Below, one piece after another: positions 1 to 7,455 of a stretch of 64,000 nt of DNA. This DNA is from JABAYQ01 sp018608925 (lineage in GTDB: Bacteria; Bacteroidota; Bacteroidia; Flavobacteriales; UBA7312): contig JASJHQ010000078.1 in assembly GCA_037625715.1 (NCBI GenBank), positions 26,257-90,256 on the forward strand, given 5' to 3'. Every line of letters begins with the position of its first letter. Position 1 is the first letter of the stretch. The position numbers and the translations under genes were made by a program. The notes below the pieces were generated by a model. That model did not search any database. It had not been told where the DNA came from and worked only from the letters and a program-made list of their open reading frames with translations.

Positions 1-488
1 TAAAGAATCTTGCTGAGCAAATATCAGCTATTGAAAAAGATAGATCGATTTCTTCACAGACAATATCCAAGTACATACCGAAGCAAAATAACTCACCTAT
101 TCTTTTTAAGCAGGAAGATAAAGACGGAGATTTTTCAGAAAGAGAAATCTTGTATAAAGTGCTTTTTGACATGAAGAATGATCTAAATCAATTAAAAAAA
201 GTCACTAACAATCTGATAAACGGTAATAGTCCTATAGTTCAAAAAGATAGCAATATAATGGACGAAGAAATTAATAAAACTAGTATTGTACAGAAATCTA
301 TCACGTATCAAAACGAACAGCTAGAATTAAAACAAGAAAATGAAACAATTTTCACCTTGCAAGATCACGAAATAAAAATGATCAAAGAATCGTTGCTAAG
401 ACACCAAGGAAGAAGAAAGGATGCTGCTGATGAATTAGGAATTTCAGAAAGAACCTTATACCGTAAAATAAAAGAGTATAAATTATGA
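1..488 (+). CDS. Sigma-54-dependent Fis-family regulator, C-terminal end (5' truncated by window edge)
   Basis: The frame is open from position 3 to the stop at 486-488, so only the last ~160 residues of a longer protein are present. The final ~45 residues form a Fis-type helix-turn-helix (core RRKDAADELGISERTLYRKI), which in full-length family members follows an AAA+ sigma-54 interaction domain. The preceding part is a low-complexity, Lys/Asn/Gln-rich linker. The AAA+ module is outside the window, so the sigma-54 assignment rests on the HTH type and on gene order: in many flavobacteria this regulator directly precedes an LptE-type lipoprotein and secG, as here. Its stop overlaps the next start (ATGA), suggesting translational coupling. 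A methionine-free TTG at 150 is internal and not a start. Confidence 0.75.
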   Translation, partial: KNLAEQISAIEKDRSISSQTISKYIPKQNNSPILFKQEDKDGDFSEREILYKVLFDMKNDLNQLKKVTNNLINGNSPIVQKDSNIMDEEINKTSIVQKSITYQNEQLELKQENETIFTLQDHEIKMIKESLLRHQGRRKDAADELGISERTLYRKIKEYKL

Positions 489-982
489 AAATAACATCCT
501 ACTTTTTCTTATTATTTATTGTTCTTCAATCGTGTGGAATATATTCTTTTACAGGAGCTTCTATTTCAAGCGAAATAAACTCTGTAAGTGTTTCAAACTT
601 TAGTGTTTTAGCGCCTTCATCCCCGCCAGTTTTGAGCAACTTATTAAGCGAAACTCTTAAAGACAAATTTAACGACGAAACTAGTTTGTCTATTTTCTCC
701 AACAATGGCGATTTACAATTTGAAGGTGAAGTTACCTCCTACAGTCTAAAACCAATTGCGATACAAGCAGATGAAACAGCTGCTCAAAACAGACTGACGA
801 TTACTGTAAAAGTAAAATACACCAATACAAAAGACGACGAATTTAACTACCACGCTAATTTCTCAAGATTCAGAGACTATTCAAGTACTCAAGAATTATC
901 GTCAGTAGAACAACAATTATTAGAAGAAATAGCCCAAGAACTAGTAGAGGATATTTTCAATAAAGCTTTAACAAATTGGTAA
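485..982 (+). CDS. lptE: LptE-family LPS-assembly lipoprotein
   Basis: Predicted 165-residue outer-membrane lipoprotein. It has a short N-terminal signal with a clear lipobox (VLQSC, Cys17), followed by a soluble domain typical of Bacteroidota LptE (starting GIYSFTGASI). In the family, LptE plugs the LptD barrel and helps insert lipopolysaccharide into the outer leaflet. The ATG overlaps the stop of the upstream regulator by 4 bp, and the next gene starts before this one ends, so the genes are probably co-transcribed. The family assignment is from the N-terminal pattern, length and gene order; LptE is poorly conserved, so confidence is moderate to good. An LptC-like gene lies far away at 34,147. 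Confidence 0.8.
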   Translation: MKITSYFFLLFIVLQSCGIYSFTGASISSEINSVSVSNFSVLAPSSPPVLSNLLSETLKDKFNDETSLSIFSNNGDLQFEGEVTSYSLKPIAIQADETAAQNRLTITVKVKYTNTKDDEFNYHANFSRFRDYSSTQELSSVEQQLLEEIAQELVEDIFNKALTNW

Positions 983-1671
983 TTTCAAAAGAAAAATATA
1001 ATCAGTGGGTTTCTCATCCAGAGAAAATGGATCAATCGACTATCGATGAGCTAAAACAATTAGTAGATTTATATCCTTTTTGTCAGACAACTCAATTGTT
1101 ATATGTCAAATCTCTTAGGGATAGCAATAGTATATTTTTTAATAATCAACTTAAAATCGCTGCAAGTAATTGCGGAGACAGAACAAGATTATTTCATTTA
1201 ATTAGCCAACAAAAAAGAAAAGATGTTGTAGTACAAAAACCTGTAAAAAAGGTTGACAAAGAGACTGTTGAGCAAAAACTACAAATAGGAGAACCTATCA
1301 ATTTCCCTGAAAACGAAAGGCATACTTTTAACCAATGGTTACAACTCTCTAAGACTAAAACTATAAAGCCAAATAGAGCAAAAGGCAAAATAGATGGTCA
1401 GATTGATTTAATTAATCAATTTATTGAGAAAAATCCAAGAATAAAGATGGACAAGGAAGCATTCTACTCTCCATCAGAAAATGCTAAGAAAAGTGTAGTT
1501 GAAAATCCTTCTTTTATTACCGAAACTCTTGCAAAAGTATACGTAGAACAAGGACTATATAGCAAAGCCAAAGAAGCTTATTTAAAACTAAGCTTGAAAT
1601 ATCCCCAAAAAAGTTCTTTATTTGCAACCCAAATTGAATTAATTAATAAGCTTGCGCTTAAAACGAAATAA
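976..1671 (+). CDS. Conserved hypothetical protein with TPR-like C-terminus
   Basis: A 231-residue soluble protein without a signal peptide or membrane segment. I do not recognise a named family. The last ~50 residues (AKVYVEQGLYSKAKEAYLKL) look like one tetratricopeptide unit, so a protein-binding role is possible; the central part is Lys-rich and probably flexible. The only start near the 5' end is TTG at 976, overlapping lptE by 7 bp; the next ATG (1027) would remove conserved-looking sequence. It lies between lptE and secG, only 2 bp before secG, and is likely part of the same envelope-related transcript. Confidence 0.65.
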   Translation: MVISKEKYNQWVSHPEKMDQSTIDELKQLVDLYPFCQTTQLLYVKSLRDSNSIFFNNQLKIAASNCGDRTRLFHLISQQKRKDVVVQKPVKKVDKETVEQKLQIGEPINFPENERHTFNQWLQLSKTKTIKPNRAKGKIDGQIDLINQFIEKNPRIKMDKEAFYSPSENAKKSVVENPSFITETLAKVYVEQGLYSKAKEAYLKLSLKYPQKSSLFATQIELINKLALKTK

Positions 1672-1673
1672 TT

Positions 1674-2006
1674 ATGGAGTATCTATTTCCTATCTTAATT
1701 GTAATAACTTGTATTTTATTAGTGCTAGTTGTCTTAGTACAAAACCCTAAAGGAGGAGGCTTATCAGCTGCTTTTGGTGGTGGAAACCAAGTAATGGGAG
1801 TTAAAAAAACAGCTGACTTTTTAGAAAAAGCTACATGGTATCTTGCTATTGCTCTATTGGTTTTATCCTTATTTTCAAACGTAATTAGTTTTAGAGGTGA
1901 CAATACCAATGGTGACCAATCAATTGCTAAAGAACAAATAGAAAATGCAACTATCCCTGCTCAAGCAATTCCTGATCTTCCACAAATAGAAACATTAGAA
2001 GAATAA
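1674..2006 (+). CDS. secG: Protein translocase subunit SecG
   Basis: A 110-residue inner-membrane protein with two transmembrane helices (about residues 3-22 and 52-72) separated by the family signature loop VQNPKGGGLSAAFGG, followed by a polar C-terminal tail. SecG joins SecY and SecE in the translocon and assists SecA-driven export. The start ATG lies 2 bp after the preceding stop. A strong hairpin terminator follows at 2074-2113, closing the sigma-54 regulator-lptE-secG unit before groES. Confidence 0.93.
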   Translation: MEYLFPILIVITCILLVLVVLVQNPKGGGLSAAFGGGNQVMGVKKTADFLEKATWYLAIALLVLSLFSNVISFRGDNTNGDQSIAKEQIENATIPAQAIPDLPQIETLEE

Positions 2007-2073
2007 CTGACAATTTTACCAATCATCTTACCAGTTTAAATGGTGAGTCTGAAAAAAAGTCATCTCATAATAG

Positions 2074-2113
2074 AAAAAAGCTTTATGGCACAGTTTGTGC
2101 ATAAAGCTTTTTT
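2074..2113 (+). terminator. Intrinsic terminator after secG
   Basis: A long inverted repeat with arms 2074-2092 and 2096-2113, a single bulged G and a 3-nt loop. The outer part of the stem is A-rich on the left and ends in a T run on the right. It separates secG from groES, which starts 25 bp later, so groESL probably has its own promoter close to or inside this hairpin. Confidence 0.75.
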
Positions 2114-2137
2114 ATTAATCAACAAAAAGTATATAAA

Positions 2138-2407
2138 ATGAATATAAAACCACTTAGCGACAGAGTTCTTGTAGAACCAGCACAAGCAGAAACTAAAACT
2201 GCATCGGGAATCATTATACCAGACACAGCTCAAGAAAAACCTCAAAAAGGTACTATTGTAGCAGTTGGAAATGGCAAAGTAGATGAGCCATTAACGGTTA
2301 AGATTGGAGATACTGTTTTATACGGTAAATACTCAGGAACAGAACTTAAATTAGAAGGTAAAGATTACATGATTATGCGTGAATCTGATATCCTTGCAAT
2401 AATATAA
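2138..2407 (+). CDS. groES: Co-chaperonin GroES (Cpn10)
   Basis: An 89-residue protein with the full Cpn10 layout: N-terminal IKPLSDRVLVEP strand, mobile loop around residues 20-30 (TKTASGIIIPDT), and C-terminal YGKYSGTEL plus YMIMRESDILAII. It forms the heptameric lid on GroEL. GroEL starts 11 bp downstream. I looked for a CIRCE operator (an inverted repeat bound by HrcA) upstream and did not see one, so heat regulation may work by another route. Confidence 0.97.
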   Translation: MNIKPLSDRVLVEPAQAETKTASGIIIPDTAQEKPQKGTIVAVGNGKVDEPLTVKIGDTVLYGKYSGTELKLEGKDYMIMRESDILAII

Positions 2408-2418
2408 AAAACAGAAAA

Positions 2419-4047
2419 ATGGCTAAAGAAATTAAATTTGACATTGAAGCTAGAGACGCACTAAAAAGAGGTGTAGATGCTCTAGCAAATGCTGTAAAAG
2501 TAACACTCGGCCCTCAAGGAAGAAATGTTGTAATTGACAAAAAGTTTGGAGGACCAACCATAACAAAAGATGGTGTTACGGTTGCAAAAGAAATCGAATT
2601 GAAAGATACCATTGAAAATATGGGTGCTCAAATGGTGAAAGAAGTAGCATCTAAAACAGCAGATATCGCAGGCGATGGGACTACTACAGCAACCGTTCTT
2701 GCACAAGCTATCATTACTAACGGATTGAAAAACGTTGCTGCAGGTGCAAACCCAATGGATTTAAAAAGAGGTATCGACAAAGCAGTTAAAGTTGTAGTTC
2801 AAGAACTACAATCGCAATCGCAAGAAGTTGGAGATAGCATAGAGAAAATTCAGCAAGTAGGAGCTATTTCTGCTAATAACGATAATACTATCGGTTCTTT
2901 AATTGCCCAAGCAATGGACAAGGTGAAAAAAGAAGGAGTTATTACTGTTGAAGAAGCTAAAGGAACAGATACCTATGTTGAAGTAGTAGAAGGAATGCAA
3001 TTCGACAGAGGATATTTATCTCCTTATTTCGTTACTAATGCAGATAAAATGTTAGTTGACTTAGAGACTCCTTTAATTTTATTATTCGACAAGAAAATTT
3101 CGAATATGAAAGATCTTTTACCAATCCTAGAACCAGCTGCTCAATCAGGAAAACCATTATTGATTATTGCTGAAGATGTGGATGGAGAAGCATTAGCTAC
3201 TTTAGTAGTAAATAAAATGAGAGGTGCTCTAAAAATTGCAGCTGTAAAGGCACCAGGTTTTGGAGACAGAAGAAAAGCAATGTTAGAGGATATAGCAACT
3301 CTTACTGGAGCTACTTTAATTTCTGAAGAAAGAGGCTTCAAATTAGAAAACGCTACTCTTGAAATGCTAGGAACTGCAGAAAAAATCACTATCGATAAAG
3401 ACAATACTACTATTGTTAATGGCGCTGGCAACAAAGACAATATTGCAGCTAGAGTACACCAAATAAAAGCTCAAATCGAGACTACTACTTCTGATTATGA
3501 TAGAGAGAAACTACAAGAACGTTTAGCTAAATTAGCTGGAGGTGTTGCAGTTCTTTATGTTGGAGCAGCCTCAGAAATTGAGATGAAAGAAAAGAAAGAT
3601 AGAGTCGATGATGCACTTCATGCAACTAGAGCTGCTGTAGAAGAAGGAATTATTCCTGGTGGTGGAGTTGCTTTAGTGAGAGCATCTATTGTTGTTTCTA
3701 AACTAGAGGGAGAAAATGAAGATGAAAATACAGGAATTCAAATAATCACTAGAGCGATAGAAGAACCTCTTCGTCAGATTGTTGCAAATGCTGGTAATGA
3801 AGGATCAGTTGTGGTTGCTAAAGTGAAAGAAGGTAAAAACGATTTTGGATACAACGCTAAAAAAGAAATTTACGAAAACATGTTTGAAGCCGGAATCATT
3901 GACCCTACCAAAGTAACAAGAGTTGCATTAGAAAATGCAGCATCTGTAGCTGGTATGTTCTTAACAACAGAATGTGTTCTTGCTGATATTCCTGAAGACA
4001 ATCCTGCTATGCCTCCAATGGGTGGCGGAATGCCAGGTATGATGTAA
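2419..4047 (+). CDS. groEL: 60-kDa chaperonin GroEL
   Basis: A full-length 542-residue chaperonin. Visible motifs include the N-terminal ALKRGVDALANAVKVTLGPQ, the ATP-binding GDGTTTATVLAQAI (about residues 85-98), IIPGGGVALVRA (about 410-421), and the C-terminal GGM-rich tail (GGGMPGMM) that projects into the folding chamber. It forms the double-ring folding machine with GroES immediately upstream. A hairpin terminator follows 19 bp after the stop. No truncation or unusual residues were noticed. Confidence 0.98.
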   Translation: MAKEIKFDIEARDALKRGVDALANAVKVTLGPQGRNVVIDKKFGGPTITKDGVTVAKEIELKDTIENMGAQMVKEVASKTADIAGDGTTTATVLAQAIITNGLKNVAAGANPMDLKRGIDKAVKVVVQELQSQSQEVGDSIEKIQQVGAISANNDNTIGSLIAQAMDKVKKEGVITVEEAKGTDTYVEVVEGMQFDRGYLSPYFVTNADKMLVDLETPLILLFDKKISNMKDLLPILEPAAQSGKPLLIIAEDVDGEALATLVVNKMRGALKIAAVKAPGFGDRRKAMLEDIATLTGATLISEERGFKLENATLEMLGTAEKITIDKDNTTIVNGAGNKDNIAARVHQIKAQIETTTSDYDREKLQERLAKLAGGVAVLYVGAASEIEMKEKKDRVDDALHATRAAVEEGIIPGGGVALVRASIVVSKLEGENEDENTGIQIITRAIEEPLRQIVANAGNEGSVVVAKVKEGKNDFGYNAKKEIYENMFEAGIIDPTKVTRVALENAASVAGMFLTTECVLADIPEDNPAMPPMGGGMPGMM

Positions 4048-4065
4048 CATTGGATTGAAACAAAT

Positions 4066-4097
4066 AAAAAAGCGATTTCTAACGAAATCGCTTTTTT
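4066..4097. terminator. Bidirectional terminator between groEL and ctaA
   Basis: A perfect 14-bp inverted repeat (arms 4066-4079 and 4084-4097) around a 4-nt loop, with A-run and T-run flanks on both sides. It lies between convergent groEL (+) and the heme A synthase gene (-), and can serve both. Confidence 0.85.
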
Positions 4098-4105
4098 TTA
4101 TGCCA

Positions 4106-5128
4106 TTAAGAGATGGATTTTAAAGATTTACTTCGAATAACCAACATGGCCATTATTCCGAAGATAATAGTAGAAAAGACTAAGTGAGCATTCTGCACAT
4201 AGCCTACTAAATCAATATGGGCCAAGAAAACTCCAGAAGCTAGTTCTATAATTAAAACAACATATAGCCATCTAATAGATTTGTATTTGGCTCTTTTTTC
4301 GTTTGCATAAAAAAGAATGGTTAATAGTAGTAAAACTAACCAAGAAAAACTTCGATGAATAAAAAATGACAATCCTAAATAGCCACTCCACTCCTCTCTA
4401 CCTATTCCTTGTCTGGTTAAATGATCAATCGATTCTCTAACTTGAGTACCTAAAAACATTTGATAAGCTGTAATTAAAAAACAAGCCCATAAAATAATGT
4501 ACATCCATTTTTCAAAAGGAATCTTGATTGACTGAGAAGGACTTATCAAATTAATTTGCTTAATGTGTATTGCTACTATTAACAATGCGAAAAACAGATG
4601 AACAGTAATGGTCCACGGCACTAAATTAGAAGAAACAACAATAGAGCCAAACCAAGCCTGAAAAGCGATAAAAATCAGGTTAGAAAGGCTTAAAACAAGA
4701 AGTGTTTTGTTTTTCCTATAAAAAAAGAAAATCCAAAGAAATAAAATTAACAACGAATTTCCTGCAGCAAAACCAAACAATCTATTAATGTATTCTGTCC
4801 AAGTTTTAACCACATTGAATGGCTCTTCTTTGGACAATTCCGGATCATTAACTAATTTTTCAGCTGTTTTGTCAAGCCCTAAAACAGAAATATAAAAAGC
4901 AAATTTCTCTATTTTCTGTTTTCTTTTTTGAGAGAATACATCCTCATAGTTATCGGGCACCTGACTTTCTTCCGTTGGAGGAATCCACTGACCAAAACAT
5001 TTTGGCCAATCAGGGCATCCCATTCCACTTCCAGTAGTTCTAACAAATGTGCCGGCACATATAACAAGGTATATGAATACTAATGCCCACCAATTAAAAC
5101 GAACGAATAATCTGGAATAGGTCTGCAT
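4106..5128 (-). CDS. ctaA: Heme A synthase (COX15/CtaA family)
   Basis: A 340-residue polytopic membrane protein of the CtaA/COX15 family, which oxidises the methyl group of heme O to give heme A for aa3-type cytochrome oxidases. The N-terminal region shows the family pattern AGTFVRTTGSGMGCPDWPKC, including the first conserved His-free loop, and a glutamate-containing segment EYINRLFG precedes the next helix. Histidines in TVHLFFALLIVAIH and in FIHRSFSW are plausible heme ligands. Roughly eight hydrophobic helices are seen. It is 5 bp downstream of a copper-type metal-binding lipoprotein, probably in one transcript. Its natural partner ctaB is not in the window. Confidence 0.93.
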   Translation of the reverse strand: MQTYSRLFVRFNWWALVFIYLVICAGTFVRTTGSGMGCPDWPKCFGQWIPPTEESQVPDNYEDVFSQKRKQKIEKFAFYISVLGLDKTAEKLVNDPELSKEEPFNVVKTWTEYINRLFGFAAGNSLLILFLWIFFFYRKNKTLLVLSLSNLIFIAFQAWFGSIVVSSNLVPWTITVHLFFALLIVAIHIKQINLISPSQSIKIPFEKWMYIILWACFLITAYQMFLGTQVRESIDHLTRQGIGREEWSGYLGLSFFIHRSFSWLVLLLLTILFYANEKRAKYKSIRWLYVVLIIELASGVFLAHIDLVGYVQNAHLVFSTIIFGIMAMLVIRSKSLKSIS

Positions 5129-5133
5129 ACAAT

Positions 5134-5505
5134 TTAGTGGGTTTGGATTTTTTCTTTTTTAATGTTTTTAATCAATTCTACTTCAACATTAGTAACAGTG
5201 TAAATACTGTCTTTGCTAGAATTAATTAAATCTATCATCGAAACTTCACTTATTAAGCTATTATCATAACTAATAGTAGCTAAAGAATTTTCGAAACTTA
5301 CTTGACAATCTTTTACTCCTTCCATAGCAGAAATTTGCTCGGAAAGATAATTTGCACATCCGTGCTGGCATACCATTCCATCTATAGAAATAGTTGCAGT
5401 TGCATCAGCTTCTACAATAGTAGTCTGCTCTGTTTTCTCTTGGGTTTTATTTTGACAAGCAAACAAACCTAAGGACAAGATAAATAAGAAAAAATAATTT
5501 TTCAT
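5134..5505 (-). CDS. Lipoprotein with heavy-metal-associated (HMA) domain
   Basis: A 123-residue predicted lipoprotein (signal peptide ending in lipobox GLFAC, Cys17), a short polar Thr/Glu linker, then an HMA-like ferredoxin fold of about 65 residues. The metal-binding motif is GMVCQHGC, a CxxxC spacing rather than the classical CxxC. The spacing is common in Bacteroidota HMA domains and suggests altered geometry or metal. Being lipid-anchored in the envelope and next to ctaA, it may handle copper or another metal for respiratory oxidase maturation; that link is inference from position only. Confidence 0.75.
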   Translation of the reverse strand: MKNYFFLFILSLGLFACQNKTQEKTEQTTIVEADATATISIDGMVCQHGCANYLSEQISAMEGVKDCQVSFENSLATISYDNSLISEVSMIDLINSSKDSIYTVTNVEVELIKNIKKEKIQTH

Positions 5506-5540
5506 TTTGGTTTTTTATATTGGTTACAAAAATAGTAACA

Positions 5541-5548
5541 TATCTTTG
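5541..5548 (+). promoter_or_regulatory. Candidate -7 box for the DMT transporter gene
   Basis: TATCTTTG fits the Bacteroidota -7 consensus TAnnTTTG and lies 15 bp before the ATG at 5564. No convincing -33 TTTG is seen at the expected distance, so support is only partial. Confidence 0.35.
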
Positions 5549-5563
5549 CTTAAAATATTATAA

Positions 5564-6436
5564 ATGAATAATAATTCTGAAAAAATAATCAATTATGGGC
5601 TAATGGTACTTTTAGCTCTAATTTGGGGAAGTTCATTTATTTTAATGAAAAGAGGAGTTGAAGTATTCACTTATGTGGAAGTCGCCATTTTAAGACTTGT
5701 TATTGCCTGCTTAGTTATGATTCCATTTGTTTGGAGAAAAATAATCTCTACGCCTAAAAAGCTATGGGTACCTTTATTGGTTGTTGCTATATTTGGAAAT
5801 GGAATTCCGGCTTTTTTATTTACTAAAGCACAAACAGTTTTAGATAGCTCATATATTGGCATTCTAAACGCACTTGTTCCTTTATTTACATTTGTTATTG
5901 CCATATTCGTATTTAAGACAAAATGGAAAATCGTCAATCTAATAGGAATTTGTATAGGATTATTAGGAGCAGTTTGGCTCATAGCTGGAAACGGAGTGAA
6001 TTTTGAAAACAGCAATTATGCATGGCTAATTATTATAGCTACCTTATGTTATGCAATTAGTCTCAATACCATAAAAAACTATTTGCAAGAAATGAAATCT
6101 ATTGATATTTCAGGATTAGCCTTTATGTTGGTAGGCCCACCTTGTTTAATAGCATTGTGTTTTACCGACTTTTTCGAAACGTTATCTATTGCTCCAAAAG
6201 CTTGGACAGCTCTAATGTACATCAGTATTCTTGCAATTTTCGGAACAGCTATTGCTTTAATTATTTTCAATCAATTAGTAAAAAGGACAAATGCTATTTT
6301 CTCTTCATCCGTAACCTATCTAATTCCCATAGTAGCAATAGCTTGGGGCATTTTTGACGGAGAAAGTATTTTAAATTCTCACTTAATAGGAGTTGCAATT
6401 ATTTTCACAGGAATTTATCTAGTAAATAAGAAATAA
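5564..6436 (+). CDS. DMT-superfamily (EamA) transporter
   Basis: A 290-residue membrane protein made of two EamA repeats of about five helices each, ten transmembrane segments in total. The first begins MVLLALIWGSSFILMKRGVE, the usual opening of the EamA fold, and the second repeat ends with YLIPIVAIAWGIFDGE, the typical GxxxGE-like turn before the last helix. Members export metabolites or amino acids; the substrate cannot be read from the sequence. It stands alone, divergent from ctaA. Confidence 0.85.
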   Translation: MNNNSEKIINYGLMVLLALIWGSSFILMKRGVEVFTYVEVAILRLVIACLVMIPFVWRKIISTPKKLWVPLLVVAIFGNGIPAFLFTKAQTVLDSSYIGILNALVPLFTFVIAIFVFKTKWKIVNLIGICIGLLGAVWLIAGNGVNFENSNYAWLIIIATLCYAISLNTIKNYLQEMKSIDISGLAFMLVGPPCLIALCFTDFFETLSIAPKAWTALMYISILAIFGTAIALIIFNQLVKRTNAIFSSSVTYLIPIVAIAWGIFDGESILNSHLIGVAIIFTGIYLVNKK

Positions 6437-6478
6437 ATATAATCGTTAAAATAAGAATAGAATATTTACAACATAAAA

Positions 6479-6509
6479 TTTGTTAATAAATGATAAATTC
6501 TTACATTTG
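6479..6509 (+). promoter_or_regulatory. Bacteroidota-type promoter for rplU-rpmA
   Basis: A -33 element TTTG at 6479-6482 is followed after 19 bp by a -7 element TACATTTG at 6502-6509. Both match the Bacteroidota housekeeping-sigma consensus (TTTG / TAnnTTTG) at near-ideal spacing. This is the best complete promoter seen in the window and gives a 5' leader of roughly 35 nt before rplU. Confidence 0.65.
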
Positions 6510-6549
6510 CAGCCCACTAAAAACTAGTGGTTAATAAAAATAATATTTG

Positions 6550-7068
6550 ATGTACGCAATTGTAGAAATAGCAGGGCAACAATTCAAAATTGAAAAAGAT
6601 CAACAAATCTTTGTTCATCGTCTAGATAACGAAGAAGGTTCCAAAGTTGAATTTGATAAGGTTTTATTTATCGAAAATGACGGGAAATTTAATGTTGGCG
6701 CCCCAGTTATCAGTGGTGCAAAAGTAACTGCAAAAGTGCTTGACCACGTAAAAGGAGACAAGGTAATTGTCTTCAAAAAGAAAAGAAGAAAGGGATATAA
6801 AGTGAAAAATGGCCACCGCCAAGCTTTTACCAAAATTCTTATCGAAAAAATAGTTGAAAAAGCAGCAGCTAAAAAAGCAGCTCCTAAAGTAGAAGTTAAA
6901 GAAGCGGCTCCTAAAGCAGCTCCTAAGGCTCCAGCTAAAAAGGCAGCAGCTACTAAAGACGCAGCAAAAGCAACTCCAAAAAAAGCAGCAGCTCCAAAGG
7001 ATCCAGCTAAAAAAGCAGCGGTAAAAAAGGCTCCGGCTAAAAAAGCAGCTCCAAAAAAAGCAGAATAA
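6550..7068 (+). CDS. rplU: 50S ribosomal protein L21 with long basic C-terminal tail
   Basis: Residues 1-103 are a complete bL21 (MYAIVEIAGQQFKIEKDQ ... FKKKRRKGYKVKNGHRQ). Residues ~104-172 are an extra tail made almost only of Lys, Ala and Pro with repeated AAPKKA/PAKKA units, resembling linker-histone tails. Bacterial L21 is usually about 100-105 residues, although tails of this type occur in some Bacteroidota. The ATG at 6550 is preferred over the TTG immediately before it because the protein then begins with the standard MYAI. It forms an operon with rpmA, 23 bp downstream. Confidence 0.95.
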   Translation: MYAIVEIAGQQFKIEKDQQIFVHRLDNEEGSKVEFDKVLFIENDGKFNVGAPVISGAKVTAKVLDHVKGDKVIVFKKKRRKGYKVKNGHRQAFTKILIEKIVEKAAAKKAAPKVEVKEAAPKAAPKAPAKKAAATKDAAKATPKKAAAPKDPAKKAAVKKAPAKKAAPKKAE

Positions 7069-7091
7069 TTTAACGATTAATATAAACAACC

Positions 7092-7352
7092 ATGGCTCAT
7101 AAGAAAGGTGTAGGTAGTAGTAAAAACGGTAGAGAATCAGAAAGTAAACGATTAGGTGTTAAAATCTTCGGAGGACAACTAGCAATTGCTGGAAACATTA
7201 TTATTCGTCAAAGAGGAACAAAACACCATCCAGGTGAAAACGTTGGAATTGGTAAAGATCATACTCTATTTGCTTTAACTGATGGAACTGTAAAATTCAT
7301 TAAAAAGAAGAATAATAAATCTTATGTTTCGGTTGATACTATTGTAAACTAA
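7092..7352 (+). CDS. rpmA: 50S ribosomal protein L27
   Basis: An 86-residue bL27 with the canonical N-terminus MAHKKGVGSSKNGRESESKR that reaches toward the peptidyl-transferase centre. There is no Firmicutes-type N-terminal extension needing cleavage. It follows rplU in the universal L21-L27 order and is closed by a terminator 23 bp after the stop. Confidence 0.97.
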   Translation: MAHKKGVGSSKNGRESESKRLGVKIFGGQLAIAGNIIIRQRGTKHHPGENVGIGKDHTLFALTDGTVKFIKKKNNKSYVSVDTIVN

Positions 7353-7374
7353 CACATAAAGAAATTTAATATAT

Positions 7375-7409
7375 AAAAACTCTTGGCTTTCTTTAAGTCA
7401 AGAGTTTTT
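7375..7409 (+). terminator. Terminator of the rplU-rpmA operon
   Basis: Perfect 11-bp inverted repeat (arms 7375-7385 and 7399-7409), 13-nt loop, followed by a T run continuing to 7413. Confidence 0.85.
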
Positions 7410-7425
7410 TTTTGAATTAGATTAT

Positions 7426-7433
7426 TACTTTTG
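7426..7433 (+). promoter_or_regulatory. Candidate -7 box for serS
   Basis: TACTTTTG fits TAnnTTTG and lies 22 bp before the serS ATG. The only upstream -33-like sequence is a T run at 7405-7410 (17-bp spacing), which belongs to the terminator, so the -33 part is doubtful. Confidence 0.4.
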
Positions 7434-7455
7434 TAACAAGGAAATTATAAACGAT

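Noticed and set aside
2007..2137. CIRCE/HrcA operator upstream of groES.
   Set aside because: The only inverted repeat here is the A/T-flanked terminator-like hairpin; its arms do not resemble the CIRCE consensus.
6664..7089. Minus-strand 141-codon Cys/Phe-rich reading frame opposite rplU.
   Set aside because: It is the antisense image of the Lys/Ala/Pro tail of L21, with no start context or family features.
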